Shown: positions 54,533-63,235, counted from the stretch's first letter. The stretch is 64,000 nt of DNA from Aquipseudomonas alcaligenes (GCF_003205495.1 NZ_QJRX01000006.1:228706-292705); one strand, 5' to 3'. Numbers and translations: made by a program. The notes: generated by a model not told the origin, from the letters alone.

Positions 54533-55465
54533 ATGTACGAAGCCTTCTTCGGCCTGCGCGAGAAGCCTTTCGCGCTGACCCCCAACACCGGCTTCCTGGT
54601 GCAGCTGGCGCCCTATCAGGCCTGCCTCAACCTGCTGCGCGTGGCCTTGGGCGAAGGCGAGGGTTTCATCAAGGTCACCGGCGAGGTTGGCACCGGCAAG
54701 ACCCTGCTGTGTCGCGCCCTGCTCAACAGCCTGCCCAGCGAGCGCTACCAGCTGGCCTACCTGCCCAACCCGGGGATGAGCCCGGTCGGCCTGCGCCAGG
54801 CCCTGGCCCGCGAGCTGCTGGTCGAGAGCCTCGACGAGCTGGATGCCCAGGGCGTGCTCGATGCCCTACATTGCCGGCTGATCCAGCTGGCCGCCGAAGG
54901 CCGCAGCACCGTGCTGCTGATCGATGAGGCGCAGGCCCTGCCGACCGCTACCCTGGAGGCCCTGCGCCTGCTCACCAACCTGGAGACCGAGCAGGCCAAG
55001 CTGCTGCAGGTGGTGCTGTTCGGCCAGCCGGAACTGGACGCCACCCTGGCCCGCGACGAGTTCCGCCAGCTGCGCCAGCGCATCACCTTCTCCTATCAAT
55101 TGCGCCCGCTCGACGTGAAGGACTGCACCCGCTACCTCAATGAGCGCCTGGCGGTGGCCGGCTACCGCGGCGAGCCGCTGTTCGCCGCGCGTGCCATCCG
55201 CCACCTGGTGCGTGGCAGCGGCGGCATCCCACGGCTGATCAACATCCTCGCGCACAAGGCGCTGATGGCCGCCTTCGGCGAGGGCCGTCGCCAGGTCGGC
55301 GTCGCACACGTGCGCCGCGCCCAGCTGGATACCGAAGGCGCCCAGCCCTTCCTGGCGCGGCAGCCGGCCTGGCTCGGCTGGGGCCTGGCGGCGGCCAGCC
55401 TGTCGCTGCTGCTGGTGATCGGCGCCTGGCCCTGGCTCGGCCAGTGGCGGGAGCTGCTGCCATGA
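54533..55465 (+). CDS. mshM: MSHA biogenesis AAA ATPase MshM (ExeA-like)
   Basis: The 310-residue ATPase is of the ExeA/GspA/MshM type: YEAFFGLREKPFALTPNTGF opening, Walker A GEVGTGKT, Walker B TVLLIDEAQ, sensor LLQVVLFGQPELDATL, and GSGGIPRLINILAHKALMAA. A single C-terminal helix (LAAASLSLLLVIGAW) anchors it in the inner membrane. ExeA-like proteins help assemble the secretin through peptidoglycan; here no separate peptidoglycan-binding domain is seen. It overlaps mshN by 4 nt (ATGA). Confidence 0.93.
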   Translation: MYEAFFGLREKPFALTPNTGFLVQLAPYQACLNLLRVALGEGEGFIKVTGEVGTGKTLLCRALLNSLPSERYQLAYLPNPGMSPVGLRQALARELLVESLDELDAQGVLDALHCRLIQLAAEGRSTVLLIDEAQALPTATLEALRLLTNLETEQAKLLQVVLFGQPELDATLARDEFRQLRQRITFSYQLRPLDVKDCTRYLNERLAVAGYRGEPLFAARAIRHLVRGSGGIPRLINILAHKALMAAFGEGRRQVGVAHVRRAQLDTEGAQPFLARQPAWLGWGLAAASLSLLLVIGAWPWLGQWRELLP

Positions 55466-56823
55466 GCCTGGTCAACGACATGCTGCGCGACCTCGAGGAG
55501 CGCCGCGCCGCGCCGACCGAACGCCTGGCCCTGGAGGGCCTGCAGGCGGTGGACGAGGCCGGCGCCGCGCGCCGCGAGCGCATCGAACGGCTGCGCCGGG
55601 GCTCGATCTGGTTCATGGCGGTGATGCTGCTGGCCGTGCTGATCGGCCTGATGATCGGGCGCGTGGTCAATGGCCAGATTCCCTGGGGCGGGGTCATGCC
55701 TAAGCGCGAGGCCGAGGCGCCCGCCGCGCCCGTTGTGGCCGCCCCGCGCCTGCTCGAAGTGCTGCCGCAGCACGATGCCCGCGGCCTGGTGCTGCAACTG
55801 CTGCTGGAGCGCTCGGTGCCCTACCAGCGCACCGAGGAGAGCGGCGCGGTGAGCCTGCGCCTGGCCGGCGTGCAGCTGGCCGGCGAGGCGCAGTCCGGCC
55901 GCGTGCAGCGCAATGGGCGCAGCCTGTCCTGGCGCGTCGAGCCCCAGGGCGCGGATGTGCAGGTACTGCTGGTCGGCCTCGGCGAGGGCCTGCAGGTCAG
56001 CGACCGCCTGGAGCCGGCTGGCGACCGCTGGCTGCTGTGGATCGAGGTGCCGCTGGGCGAGCCCGAAGCACCGGCAGAGGAGCCGCTGGAGCTGGCGCAG
56101 CTGCCGGTCGCCGCGCCCGCGGTCGCCGCCGAGCCGCCCCTGCCGGCCTGGGCTAGTGCGCCGCTGCCGGCCGCCGCGGCCGTGCCGAGCGTGCCGCAGC
56201 CCGCGCCGGCCGAACCGGCGCCCAGTGGCCCGCCGCAGGTCAGCATTGCGCCCTATCGCCCCGATGGCCTGGCGCGTGCGCGCCAGGCGCTGCAGGCCGG
56301 CGACTACCGGCGTGCCATCGGCGAGCTGGAGGAGCTGCAGAAGAGCCGCGGGCGCGACCCCGAGGTGCTGCGCTGGCTGGCCCGCGCCTACCTGGCCGAC
56401 GGCCAGCAGCAGCGCCTGCTCGGCTGGCTGCCGGCGCAGCTGGCGCAGATGCCGCATGACAGCGAGCTGCGCCTGTTGCTGGCGCGTGCCCAACTGCAAA
56501 GCGGCGACACCCAAGGTGCCGTGGCGACCCTGGAGCAGAATGCCCCGGCCCTGGCGCAGGAGCCGACCTATCACGCCCTGCTGGCCGCCAGTTACCAGCA
56601 GACCGGGCAGTGGCAGGAGAGCGCCGCGCTGTACCGGCAGATGGTCGCCCTGCGTCCCAGCCAGTCCACCTGGCAGCTGGGCCTGGCCATCGCCCTGGAA
56701 CAGCTCGACCAGCCGGCGGCGGCCGGCCGACACTACGCCCTGGCCCTCAAGGGGCTGGGCCTGGATGACAGCGCGCGGCAGTTCGCCAGCGAACGCGCCG
56801 CGGCCCTCGGAGGTACCCGATGA
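55462..56823 (+). CDS. mshN: MSHA biogenesis TPR protein MshN
   Basis: The 453-residue bitopic protein has a cytoplasmic start (MSLVNDMLRDLEERRAAPTE, the MshN/GspB-type SLINDML motif) and one helix (FMAVMLLAVLIGLMIG). A proline/alanine-rich periplasmic region (about residues 205-265) leads to three or four TPR repeats (DGLARARQALQAGDYRRAIG onward). It probably partners with MshM, as ExeB does with ExeA, during secretin assembly. The family start at 55462 is used; the extra codons upstream overlap mshM. It overlaps mshE by 4 nt. Confidence 0.9.
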   Translation: MSLVNDMLRDLEERRAAPTERLALEGLQAVDEAGAARRERIERLRRGSIWFMAVMLLAVLIGLMIGRVVNGQIPWGGVMPKREAEAPAAPVVAAPRLLEVLPQHDARGLVLQLLLERSVPYQRTEESGAVSLRLAGVQLAGEAQSGRVQRNGRSLSWRVEPQGADVQVLLVGLGEGLQVSDRLEPAGDRWLLWIEVPLGEPEAPAEEPLELAQLPVAAPAVAAEPPLPAWASAPLPAAAAVPSVPQPAPAEPAPSGPPQVSIAPYRPDGLARARQALQAGDYRRAIGELEELQKSRGRDPEVLRWLARAYLADGQQQRLLGWLPAQLAQMPHDSELRLLLARAQLQSGDTQGAVATLEQNAPALAQEPTYHALLAASYQQTGQWQESAALYRQMVALRPSQSTWQLGLAIALEQLDQPAAAGRHYALALKGLGLDDSARQFASERAAALGGTR

Positions 56824-58541
56824 GCGATGACGTCCGCCAGCGCAAGCTGCGTCTCGGCGACCTGCTGATCCAGGCCGGGCTGATCAGCGAGGCGCAGCTG
56901 CAGCTGGCCCTGCAGGAGCAGAAGCGCACCGGATCCAAGCTCGGCCGCACCGTGGTCGACCTGGGCTTCGTCGCCGAGGTCAAGCTGCTCACCGCGCTGT
57001 CCGAGCAGCTGAAGATCCCCTTCATCGAGCTCAAGCACTTCAAGTTCGACCAGCAGCTGGTGCAGAGCCTGCCCGAGGCCATGGCCCGGCGCTTCCGCGC
57101 CATCGTCCTGTCGCGCGAGGGCGGCGGCCTGCTGGTCGGCATGTCCGACCCGCTCGACCTGTTCGCCCTCGACGAGATGGAGCGCATCCTCAAGACCCGC
57201 GTGCAGCCGGCGGTGGTGCGCGAGGCCGAGCTGCTGGCCACCCTCGACCTGGTCTACCGACGCACCAGCGAGATCGCCTCGATCGCCGGCGAGCTGGAAG
57301 GCGAGCTGCAGGACAGCGACTTCGACCTGGCCAAGCTCGGCGCCGACAACGTCAGCGACGCCCCGGTGGTGCGCCTGCTGCAGACCCTGTTCGAGGACGC
57401 CGTGCAGATGAAGGCCTCGGACATCCACATCGAGCCGGACGAGGGCGTGGTGCGCATCCGCCAGCGCATCGACGGCGTGCTCAACGAGCAGGTGATGAAG
57501 GAGCAGCGCATCGCCTCGGCGCTGGTCATGCGCCTGAAGATCATGTCCGGCCTGGATATCTCCGAGAAGCGCCTGCCGCAGGACGGCCGCTTCAACATCC
57601 GGGTGAAGAACCGCAACATCGACGTGCGCGTGTCGACCATGCCGGTGCAGTTCGGCGAGTCGGTGGTGATGCGTCTGCTCGACCAGAGCGCCGGCATCGC
57701 CAGCCTGGACGCCGGCGGCATGCCGCCGGACATGCTGGCGCGTTTCCGCCGCCTGCTGCAGCGCCCCTACGGCATGGTGCTGGTCACCGGCCCCACCGGC
57801 TCGGGCAAGACCACCACGCTGTACGCCGGGCTGGCCGAGCTGAACAGCCCGGAGAAGAAGATCATCACCGTGGAGGACCCGGTCGAGTACCGCCTGCCGC
57901 GGATCAACCAGGTGCAGGTCAACGCCAAGATCGACCTGACCTTCGCCCGCGTGCTGCGCGCCGCCCTGCGCCAGGACCCGGACATCGTGCTGATCGGCGA
58001 GATGCGCGATCAGGAGACTGCCGAGATCGGCCTGCGCGCCGCGCTGACCGGCCACCTGGTGCTGTCCACCCTGCACACCAACGACGCCCTGACCTCGGCC
58101 ATGCGCCTGGTCGACATGGGCGCCGAGCCCTTCCTGGTGGCCACCTCGCTCAACGCCGTGCTGGCCCAGCGCCTGGTGCGCCGGGTGTGCGAGAACTGCA
58201 TGCAGGAGCACCAGCCCGAGCCGCAGCAGCTGGCCTGGCTGGAGAACCTGCACGGCGCTTCGCTGGCGGGGCGTTCGTTCAAGCTCGGTGCCGGCTGCCA
58301 CCAGTGCCACAACAGCGGCTACGCCGGGCGCCTGGGCGTGTACGAGCTGCTGGAGATGGACGAGGCGATGGTCGCCGCCCTGCGCCGTAACGACCCGCAC
58401 GAGTTCGCCCAGGCCGCCAAGGCCAGCGCCGGCTACCGTCCGCTGGCCGCCTGCGCACTGGACTACGCCCTGGCCGGGGTGACCAGCGTGGAGGAGGTGC
58501 TCAAGGTCTGCGCCACCCTCACCGACGAGGTGCTGGTGTGA
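56820..58541 (+). CDS. mshE: MSHA pilus extension ATPase MshE with c-di-GMP-binding MshEN domain
   Basis: GspE/PilB-family ATPase of 573 residues. The N terminus has two tandem 24-residue MshEN motifs: RLGDLLIQAGLISEAQLQLA, ending LQEQ, and KLGRTVVDLGFVAEVKLLTA, ending LSEQ. Their RLG/KLG, Gly, and Leu positions are those shown in Vibrio MshE to bind c-di-GMP. The ATPase part has Walker A GPTGSGKTTT, the Asp box TVEDPVEYRLP, Walker B ILIGEMRDQET-like VLIGEMRDQET, the His box GHLVLSTLHTND, and a zinc site CENCMQEH ... CHQCHNSG. It powers pilus polymerisation. A repeat-rich 166-nt gap separates it from mshG. Confidence 0.96.
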   Translation: MSDDVRQRKLRLGDLLIQAGLISEAQLQLALQEQKRTGSKLGRTVVDLGFVAEVKLLTALSEQLKIPFIELKHFKFDQQLVQSLPEAMARRFRAIVLSREGGGLLVGMSDPLDLFALDEMERILKTRVQPAVVREAELLATLDLVYRRTSEIASIAGELEGELQDSDFDLAKLGADNVSDAPVVRLLQTLFEDAVQMKASDIHIEPDEGVVRIRQRIDGVLNEQVMKEQRIASALVMRLKIMSGLDISEKRLPQDGRFNIRVKNRNIDVRVSTMPVQFGESVVMRLLDQSAGIASLDAGGMPPDMLARFRRLLQRPYGMVLVTGPTGSGKTTTLYAGLAELNSPEKKIITVEDPVEYRLPRINQVQVNAKIDLTFARVLRAALRQDPDIVLIGEMRDQETAEIGLRAALTGHLVLSTLHTNDALTSAMRLVDMGAEPFLVATSLNAVLAQRLVRRVCENCMQEHQPEPQQLAWLENLHGASLAGRSFKLGAGCHQCHNSGYAGRLGVYELLEMDEAMVAALRRNDPHEFAQAAKASAGYRPLAACALDYALAGVTSVEEVLKVCATLTDEVLV

Positions 58542-58568
58542 GCGGCCGCTCAGGCATCGCTCGCACCA

Positions 58569-58594
58569 CCCCCTCTCCCATGAATGGGCGAGGG
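58569..58594. repeat. CCCTCTCCC-type hairpin within the msh operon
   Basis: CCCTCTCCCATGAATGGGCG plus AGGG forms an imperfect hairpin of the same family as the repeats after tktA and pgk. It sits 27 nt past the mshE stop. Confidence 0.65.
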
Positions 58595-58613
58595 CCGGTG
58601 ACAGGGCGCTCTG

Positions 58614-58672
58614 GTAGCCCGGATGCAATCCGGGGCCGGAGCGGCCTGCTTCCCGGAGCGCATCCGGACGAC
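58614..58672. repeat. REP pair within the msh operon
   Basis: GTAGCCCGGATGCAATCCGG and a decayed inverted half, CCCGGAGCGCATCCGGACGA. Together with the neighbouring CCCTCTCCC hairpin it fills the mshE-mshG gap, the only large gap in the operon. Confidence 0.8.
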
Positions 58673-58707
58673 TTCGCTGTGCCCGCGCAACTGCGGGAGT
58701 CCCGCCC

Positions 58708-59943
58708 ATGAGCCAGTTCCGCTACACCGGTCGTGATGCCCAGGGCGCCAAGGTCAGCGGCACCCTGCAGAGCAGCAGCCGCGACAGCCTGGCCAGCGAG
58801 CTGCTGGCGCAGCAGATCACCCCGCTGACCATCGAGGAACAGGCCGGGCAGGGCGGCGAGGACGTGCTTGCCGCCCTGCAGGAGAGGCTGCGGCGCAAGC
58901 GCGTCGACCTGGAAGAACTGATCATCTTCTGCCGCCAGATGTACAGCCTGAGCAAGGCCGGGGTGCCGATCATCCGCGCCATCGGCGGCCTGGCCGAGTC
59001 GCACCGCAACCTGTACTTCCGCGAGGTGCTGCAGGCGGTGCGCGCCGACCTCGAGGGCGGCATGAGCATGGCCGTGGCCCTCAATGCCCATCCCAAGGTG
59101 TTCACCACCCTGTTCATCAGCATGGTCAGCGTCGGCGAGAACACCGGCCAGCTCGACCAGGCCTTCCGCCAGCTGTCCAGCTACCTGGAACTGGAGCGCG
59201 AGACGCGCAAGCGCATCAAGCAGGCCACCCGCTACCCGCTGTTCGTCCTGGCGGCCATGGCCGTGGCCCTGGTGGTGATCAACCTGCTGGTGATCCCGGC
59301 CTTCGCCAAGGTGTTCGAGCAGTTCAAGGCCGACCTGCCCTGGCCGACCCAGGTGCTGATCGGCACCTCGCAGTTCTTCCAGGACTTCTGGTGGCTGCTG
59401 CTGGCGCTGGCGGCCGGCGGCCTGTACGCCTTCTTCAGGTGGATCGAGAGCGACGCCGGCGCGCTGCGCTGGGACAGCATCAAGCTGCGCCTGCCGATCG
59501 TCGGCGGCATCTTCGAGCGCATCGCCCTGGCCCGCTTCACCCGTACCTTCGCCATGATGTACCGCGCCGGCGTGCCGCTGCTGCAGACCCTGTCGATCAA
59601 CAGCGCCAGCGTCGGCAACCGCCACATCGGCCAGGCCATCCTCGGCATGCGCGAGGGGGTCGAGCGCGGCGAGGCGCTGACCCGCACCGCCTCGTCCAGC
59701 GGCCTGTTCACCCCGCTGGTGCTGCAGATGATGGCGGTGGGCGAGGAGACCGGTGCGCTGGATGACCTGTTCGTCGAGGTGGCGGATTTCTACGAACAGG
59801 AAGTGGACTACGACCTCAAGCAGCTGGCCGACGCCATCGAGCCGATCCTGATCGTGGCCATGGGCGTGATGGTGCTGATCCTGGCCCTGGGTGTGTTCCT
59901 GCCGATGTGGGAACTGGCCTCGGTGGCCAAGGGCGGCGCGTGA
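58708..59943 (+). CDS. mshG: MSHA platform protein MshG (GspF/PilC-like)
   Basis: Polytopic inner-membrane protein of 411 residues with two GspF repeats: LEELIIFCRQMYSLSKAGVP in the first and RIALARFTRTFAMMYRAGVP in the second, each followed by a helix pair. GEETGALDDLFVEVADFYEQ and the terminal helix LIVAMGVMVLILALGVFLPM complete the fold. It is the rotor or platform on which MshE acts. The start FRYTGRDAQGAKVSGTL is the standard GspF opening. Its stop overlaps mshF's GTG (GTGA). Confidence 0.95.
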   Translation: MSQFRYTGRDAQGAKVSGTLQSSSRDSLASELLAQQITPLTIEEQAGQGGEDVLAALQERLRRKRVDLEELIIFCRQMYSLSKAGVPIIRAIGGLAESHRNLYFREVLQAVRADLEGGMSMAVALNAHPKVFTTLFISMVSVGENTGQLDQAFRQLSSYLELERETRKRIKQATRYPLFVLAAMAVALVVINLLVIPAFAKVFEQFKADLPWPTQVLIGTSQFFQDFWWLLLALAAGGLYAFFRWIESDAGALRWDSIKLRLPIVGGIFERIALARFTRTFAMMYRAGVPLLQTLSINSASVGNRHIGQAILGMREGVERGEALTRTASSSGLFTPLVLQMMAVGEETGALDDLFVEVADFYEQEVDYDLKQLADAIEPILIVAMGVMVLILALGVFLPMWELASVAKGGA

Positions 59944-60458
59944 CCCCGGACTACGCCGCCGGCGCCTGGGTGCGCCGCGCCCGCCTGTTGGGCTGGGGGC
60001 TGGGTCTGGCGATGCTGCTGGCACTGTTGCTGGTGCCGGGCTGGAAGATCGCCGAGGTCAGCGAGGCGCGGGCCACGGACGCCACCCGCCGGCACCTGGC
60101 CGCCAGCCTCAGTGGTCTGGCAGCTGAGCAGCTGGCCAAGGACCGGGTGCTGGACGAGGCCTGGAAGAGCAAGAATCCGTTCGTCCTGCTGCGCTGGCAG
60201 CAAGACAGCTACTGCGGCGAACTGGCCGCAGGCGACGAACCGCAGGCCGGCTGCTGGTACTGGCTGCCGCGCCAGGCCTGGGTCCTGTACCGGCCGAGGT
60301 TCGCCGACGGATGGACGTGGCAGGGGGGTGAAGTGCAGGCCTGGCGCCTGTTGGCGGTTCCCGAGGGAATGCCAACTGCGTCACAATCGGCACGCGGCGC
60401 CTTTGCCCTGGAACTTGCAGCGGTACCCACCGCGGAACTGTCCGCGCAAGGGTTTTGA
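59940..60458 (+). CDS. mshF: MSHA biogenesis protein MshF
   Basis: The 172-residue bitopic membrane protein has a short cytoplasmic N terminus, one helix (LLGWGLGLAMLLALLLVPGW) and a periplasmic domain. Two Cys lie close together (DSYCGELAAGDEPQAGCWYW), with many Trp and Tyr residues. It has little recognisable homology except by position between mshG and mshB, where Vibrio and Shewanella carry mshF. The start is GTG at 59940, overlapping the mshG stop; a longer frame inside mshG was rejected. mshB follows after 17 nt. Confidence 0.72.
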   Translation: MTPDYAAGAWVRRARLLGWGLGLAMLLALLLVPGWKIAEVSEARATDATRRHLAASLSGLAAEQLAKDRVLDEAWKSKNPFVLLRWQQDSYCGELAAGDEPQAGCWYWLPRQAWVLYRPRFADGWTWQGGEVQAWRLLAVPEGMPTASQSARGAFALELAAVPTAELSAQGF

Positions 60459-60475
60459 GTCACAGAGGAAGAAGA

Positions 60476-61006
60476 ATGAAGAACAGCAAAGGTTTTACCC
60501 TGATCGAACTGGTGGTGGTGATCGCCATCCTCGGCATCCTCGCCGCGGTGGCGCTGCCGCGCTTCATGGATGCCACCAAGGATGCCCACGAGTCCGCCCT
60601 GCGCGGCACCTCCGGTACCCTGGCCTCGGCCGTGCTGCTGGCACGTTCGCAGTACGAGCTGAATCGCAATGGCGGCAGCAATGGTTGCACCGGCGGCAAC
60701 TGCCAGATCGACGTGGCCGGCTTCGGCAACGGCACCGTGGACGTCAACGCCAACGGCTGGCCGATCGGTGTCAATGCCACTGGCACGCCTGCTGCCACCG
60801 CGGCCATGAGCGCCGCTACCTGCAACGAGGTGTTCACCAATGTCCTGCAGGGCTCGGCCCCCTCCGTGGGCACCGCTGCCGGCACCGTCGACTACGTGAC
60901 CACGGCGGCAGGCACCACCTGCACCTTCACCTACCAGGCCGATGGCGCCGACGACACCATCACCTACAACGCCAACACCGGCGAAGTGACCAACACCTTC
61001 AATTGA
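60476..61006 (+). CDS. mshB: MSHA pilin MshB (type IV prepilin)
   Basis: Type IV prepilin of 176 residues with leader MKNSKG and processed N terminus FTLIELVVVIAILGILAAVA (Glu at mature position 5). The globular domain has paired Cys residues (GCTGGNCQI near residue 75 and further Cys at about 121 and 144). In Vibrio and Shewanella mshB directly precedes mshA, as here. It is probably a minor or second major pilin. GAGGAAGAAG precedes the ATG, a strong ribosome-binding site. Confidence 0.9.
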   Translation: MKNSKGFTLIELVVVIAILGILAAVALPRFMDATKDAHESALRGTSGTLASAVLLARSQYELNRNGGSNGCTGGNCQIDVAGFGNGTVDVNANGWPIGVNATGTPAATAAMSAATCNEVFTNVLQGSAPSVGTAAGTVDYVTTAAGTTCTFTYQADGADDTITYNANTGEVTNTFN

Positions 61007-61026
61007 TCCAACCAGGAAGCAGCACT

Positions 61027-61467
61027 ATGAAAAAGCAGCAAGGTGGTTTCACCCTGATCGAACTGATCATGGTCATCGTGATTCTGGGCATCCTGGCGGC
61101 CTTTGCCCTGCCGCGCTTTGCCGATCTGGGTGGTAATGCGCGTCGCGCTACTATCGAGGGGGCGGAGGGTGCCATTCGTTCTGCATCTGCTATCGCCCAT
61201 TCGGCCTGGCTAGCTGCTGGTAACACCCCAGCCACAGTGAATCTGGAGGGGCAGGCCATCCCCATGGTTAATGGTTACCCGAGCGCTGCAGGTATTCTGT
61301 TGGCCGCACAAATTGTTGCGGCCGACTACACCATCACCACTGCAGCGCCCCTTACCACCGTGCAGGCAACTGGGGCTGTAGCGCTTGCCAATTGTCAGGT
61401 GACTTACACCGAAGCTGCGGCTGCGAACACATCGCCGACCATCACCAGCGACGTCACAAACTGTTAA
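61027..61467 (+). CDS. mshA: MSHA major pilin MshA
   Basis: Type IV prepilin of 146 residues with leader MKKQQGG and mature start FTLIELIMVIVILGILAAFA. The C-terminal domain is small and Ala/Thr-rich with two Cys (ALANCQVTYTE and the terminal TNC) suggesting a D-loop disulfide. It is the expected main subunit of the fibre. Its base composition is clearly lower in GC than its neighbours (about 58% by hand count), with codons such as GCT, CAT and ATT that are otherwise rare here. That suggests replacement or diversification of the pilin gene by horizontal exchange. mshC follows after 3 nt. Confidence 0.9.
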   Translation: MKKQQGGFTLIELIMVIVILGILAAFALPRFADLGGNARRATIEGAEGAIRSASAIAHSAWLAAGNTPATVNLEGQAIPMVNGYPSAAGILLAAQIVAADYTITTAAPLTTVQATGAVALANCQVTYTEAAAANTSPTITSDVTNC

Positions 61468-61470
61468 GAC

Positions 61471-61902
61471 ATGCGCGGTTTCACTCTGGTTGAGCTAACG
61501 ATGGTCATCGTGATCATCGGCATCCTCGCCGCCGTGGTGGGGCCGCGTTTCTTCGACCGCCAGGTGTTCGACGAGCGCCTGTTCTACGAAGAGTCCCTGG
61601 CCGCCGTGCGCTACGCGCAGAAGCTGGCGGTGGCCAGTGGCTGCCGGATTCAGGTCAGCCTGGATGGCAACGGCTATCGCCTGCGCCGCGCCGACAACTG
61701 CACCAGTGGCGCCTATGGCACCGAGGTGCAGGGGCCGGATGGCCAGATTCCCTTCGCCGCCAGCCTGCCCAACGGGGTCGGCTTCGCGGCGAGCACATTT
61801 CCCGTGGTGTTCGACTCCCTCGGCCGGCCTTCGGCCGCGGCGAGCGCCACCCTCGGTGGCTTCACCATCAGCGTGACCGCCGACACCGGCATGGTGCAAT
61901 GA
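61471..61902 (+). CDS. mshC: MSHA minor pilin MshC
   Basis: Prepilin-like protein of 143 residues with a very short leader (MRG) and N-terminal helix FTLVELTMVIVIIGILAAVV. The globular part is GspH/FimT-like (YEESLAAVRYAQKLAVASGC, IQVSLDGNGYRLRRADNC) with two Cys. It is probably part of the initiating minor-pilin complex with MshD, MshO and MshP. It overlaps mshD by 4 nt (ATGA). Confidence 0.9.
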   Translation: MRGFTLVELTMVIVIIGILAAVVGPRFFDRQVFDERLFYEESLAAVRYAQKLAVASGCRIQVSLDGNGYRLRRADNCTSGAYGTEVQGPDGQIPFAASLPNGVGFAASTFPVVFDSLGRPSAAASATLGGFTISVTADTGMVQ

Positions 61903-62354
61903 AGCGCCAGGCCGGCATGACCCTGGTCGAGCTGGTGATCAGCATCGTGATCATCGGCATCGCTGCCGCTGCGCTTTACAGTGCCATGGCGGCCATCAGC
62001 GGGCGTTCGGCCGACCCCTTGCTGCGCCAGCAGAGCCTGAGCATCGCCGAGGCCTACCTGGAGGAGATCCTCCTGCAGCCCTTTCTCGACAGTGGCGGCG
62101 CAGTCTGCCCGGCGCCGCCGGCCAGCCGCGCCAGCTTCGACAACGTCTGCGACTACGCCGGCCTGAATGACAACGGCGCCCGCGATGCCCGTGGCCAGGC
62201 CATCGCCGCTCTGGCCAACTATCGCGTGCAGGTGGCGGTCACGCCCCAGGCCTGGGCCGGGCTGGCCGCCGGCGATGTGCTGCGGGTGCGGGTGACGGTC
62301 ACCGATCCGGCCGGCCAGGCGCTGGCCCTCGACGGCTTCAGGGCGCGCTACTGA
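61899..62354 (+). CDS. mshD: MSHA minor pilin MshD
   Basis: Prepilin-like protein of 151 residues with leader MKRQAG and N-terminal helix MTLVELVISIVIIGIAAAAL. A GspI/PilV-like domain follows (SLSIAEAYLEEILLQPFLDS, then CPAPPASRASFDNVCDYAGL). The mature protein would start with Met rather than Phe, which prepilin peptidase tolerates. Start and stop codons overlap those of mshC (ATGA) and mshO (TGATG). Confidence 0.9.
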   Translation: MKRQAGMTLVELVISIVIIGIAAAALYSAMAAISGRSADPLLRQQSLSIAEAYLEEILLQPFLDSGGAVCPAPPASRASFDNVCDYAGLNDNGARDARGQAIAALANYRVQVAVTPQAWAGLAAGDVLRVRVTVTDPAGQALALDGFRARY

Positions 62355-63235
62355 TGCGGCGCGGGCGCGGTTTCACCCTGGTCGAGCTGGTCATGGTCAT
62401 CGCCCTGGCCGGGCTGGTCGGCCTGATGATCAGCACCGTGCTGTCGCGGCCCATGGAGGGCTTCATCGGCCAGAGCCGGCGTGCCGAGCTGGTGGATAGC
62501 GCCGCCGGCGCCCTACAGCGCATGAGCCGCGACGTGCGCCTGGCCGTGCCCAATTCGCTGCGGGTTTCCGCTGACGGCCAGGCGGTGGAGCTGCTGCTGA
62601 TCCATAGCGCGGCGCGCTACCGGCCCAACCGGGTCGGCGAGCAGGGGCTGCGTTTCTCCACGGACGCTGCCGGTACCTGCAGCAGCACCACCCAGGGCGG
62701 CCGCTGCGACAGCCTGCAGGTGCTCGACGACGGCTTCGACCCCGCCGGCGCACGCTGGCTGGTGCTGTACAACATAGGTGCCGAATCCGGCGGCAGCCCG
62801 CTGCCCGGCAGCAATGTCTGGGCGCCGGCCAATCCGGGAGTGATCACGCCGACCGGCACCAGCTTCACACCCCTGGTCGGGGCGCCGGCCGGCGAGAGCC
62901 ATATCGCCCTGGGCAACCTGCCGGCCGGCGGCTTCCGCTTCGCCTTCGCCTCGCCGCAGCACCGCCTGTACCTGGCCGAGACGGTGGTGGGCTACCGCTG
63001 CCAGGGCGACCAGTTGCTGCGCTACAGCTACAACCAATTGCTTAATGCGCTGCCGGCTTCGCCGCCTCCCGGCTCCAACCCGCAGCCGGTGGCGCGCCAG
63101 GTGGCCAGCTGCAACTTCGCCTACCAGTCCGGCAGCACCCAGCGTGCCGGGCTGCTGAGCCTCAGCCTGGGCATCGCCGAGGCCGGGGAAAACCTGCAAC
63201 TGCTGCAACAGGTCCATGTCGACAATGCGCCCTGA
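62354..63235 (+). CDS. mshO: MSHA minor pilin MshO
   Basis: Prepilin-like protein of 293 residues, PilW/GspJ type, with leader MRRGRG and helix FTLVELVMVIALAGLVGLMI. A large globular domain follows (AAGALQRMSRDVRLAVPNSL, VVGYRCQGDQLLRYSYNQLL). It includes Cys pairs (GTCSSTTQGGRCDSL) and is glycine- and proline-rich in the middle. It probably sits in the tip complex. The last 20 nt overlap the start of mshP. Confidence 0.9.
   Translation: MRRGRGFTLVELVMVIALAGLVGLMISTVLSRPMEGFIGQSRRAELVDSAAGALQRMSRDVRLAVPNSLRVSADGQAVELLLIHSAARYRPNRVGEQGLRFSTDAAGTCSSTTQGGRCDSLQVLDDGFDPAGARWLVLYNIGAESGGSPLPGSNVWAPANPGVITPTGTSFTPLVGAPAGESHIALGNLPAGGFRFAFASPQHRLYLAETVVGYRCQGDQLLRYSYNQLLNALPASPPPGSNPQPVARQVASCNFAYQSGSTQRAGLLSLSLGIAEAGENLQLLQQVHVDNAP

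Noticed and set aside
60620..60660. Sigma-54 promoter-like TGGCACGTTCGC in mshB
   Set aside because: The downstream TTGC element is missing at the needed distance and the site is inside a coding region.
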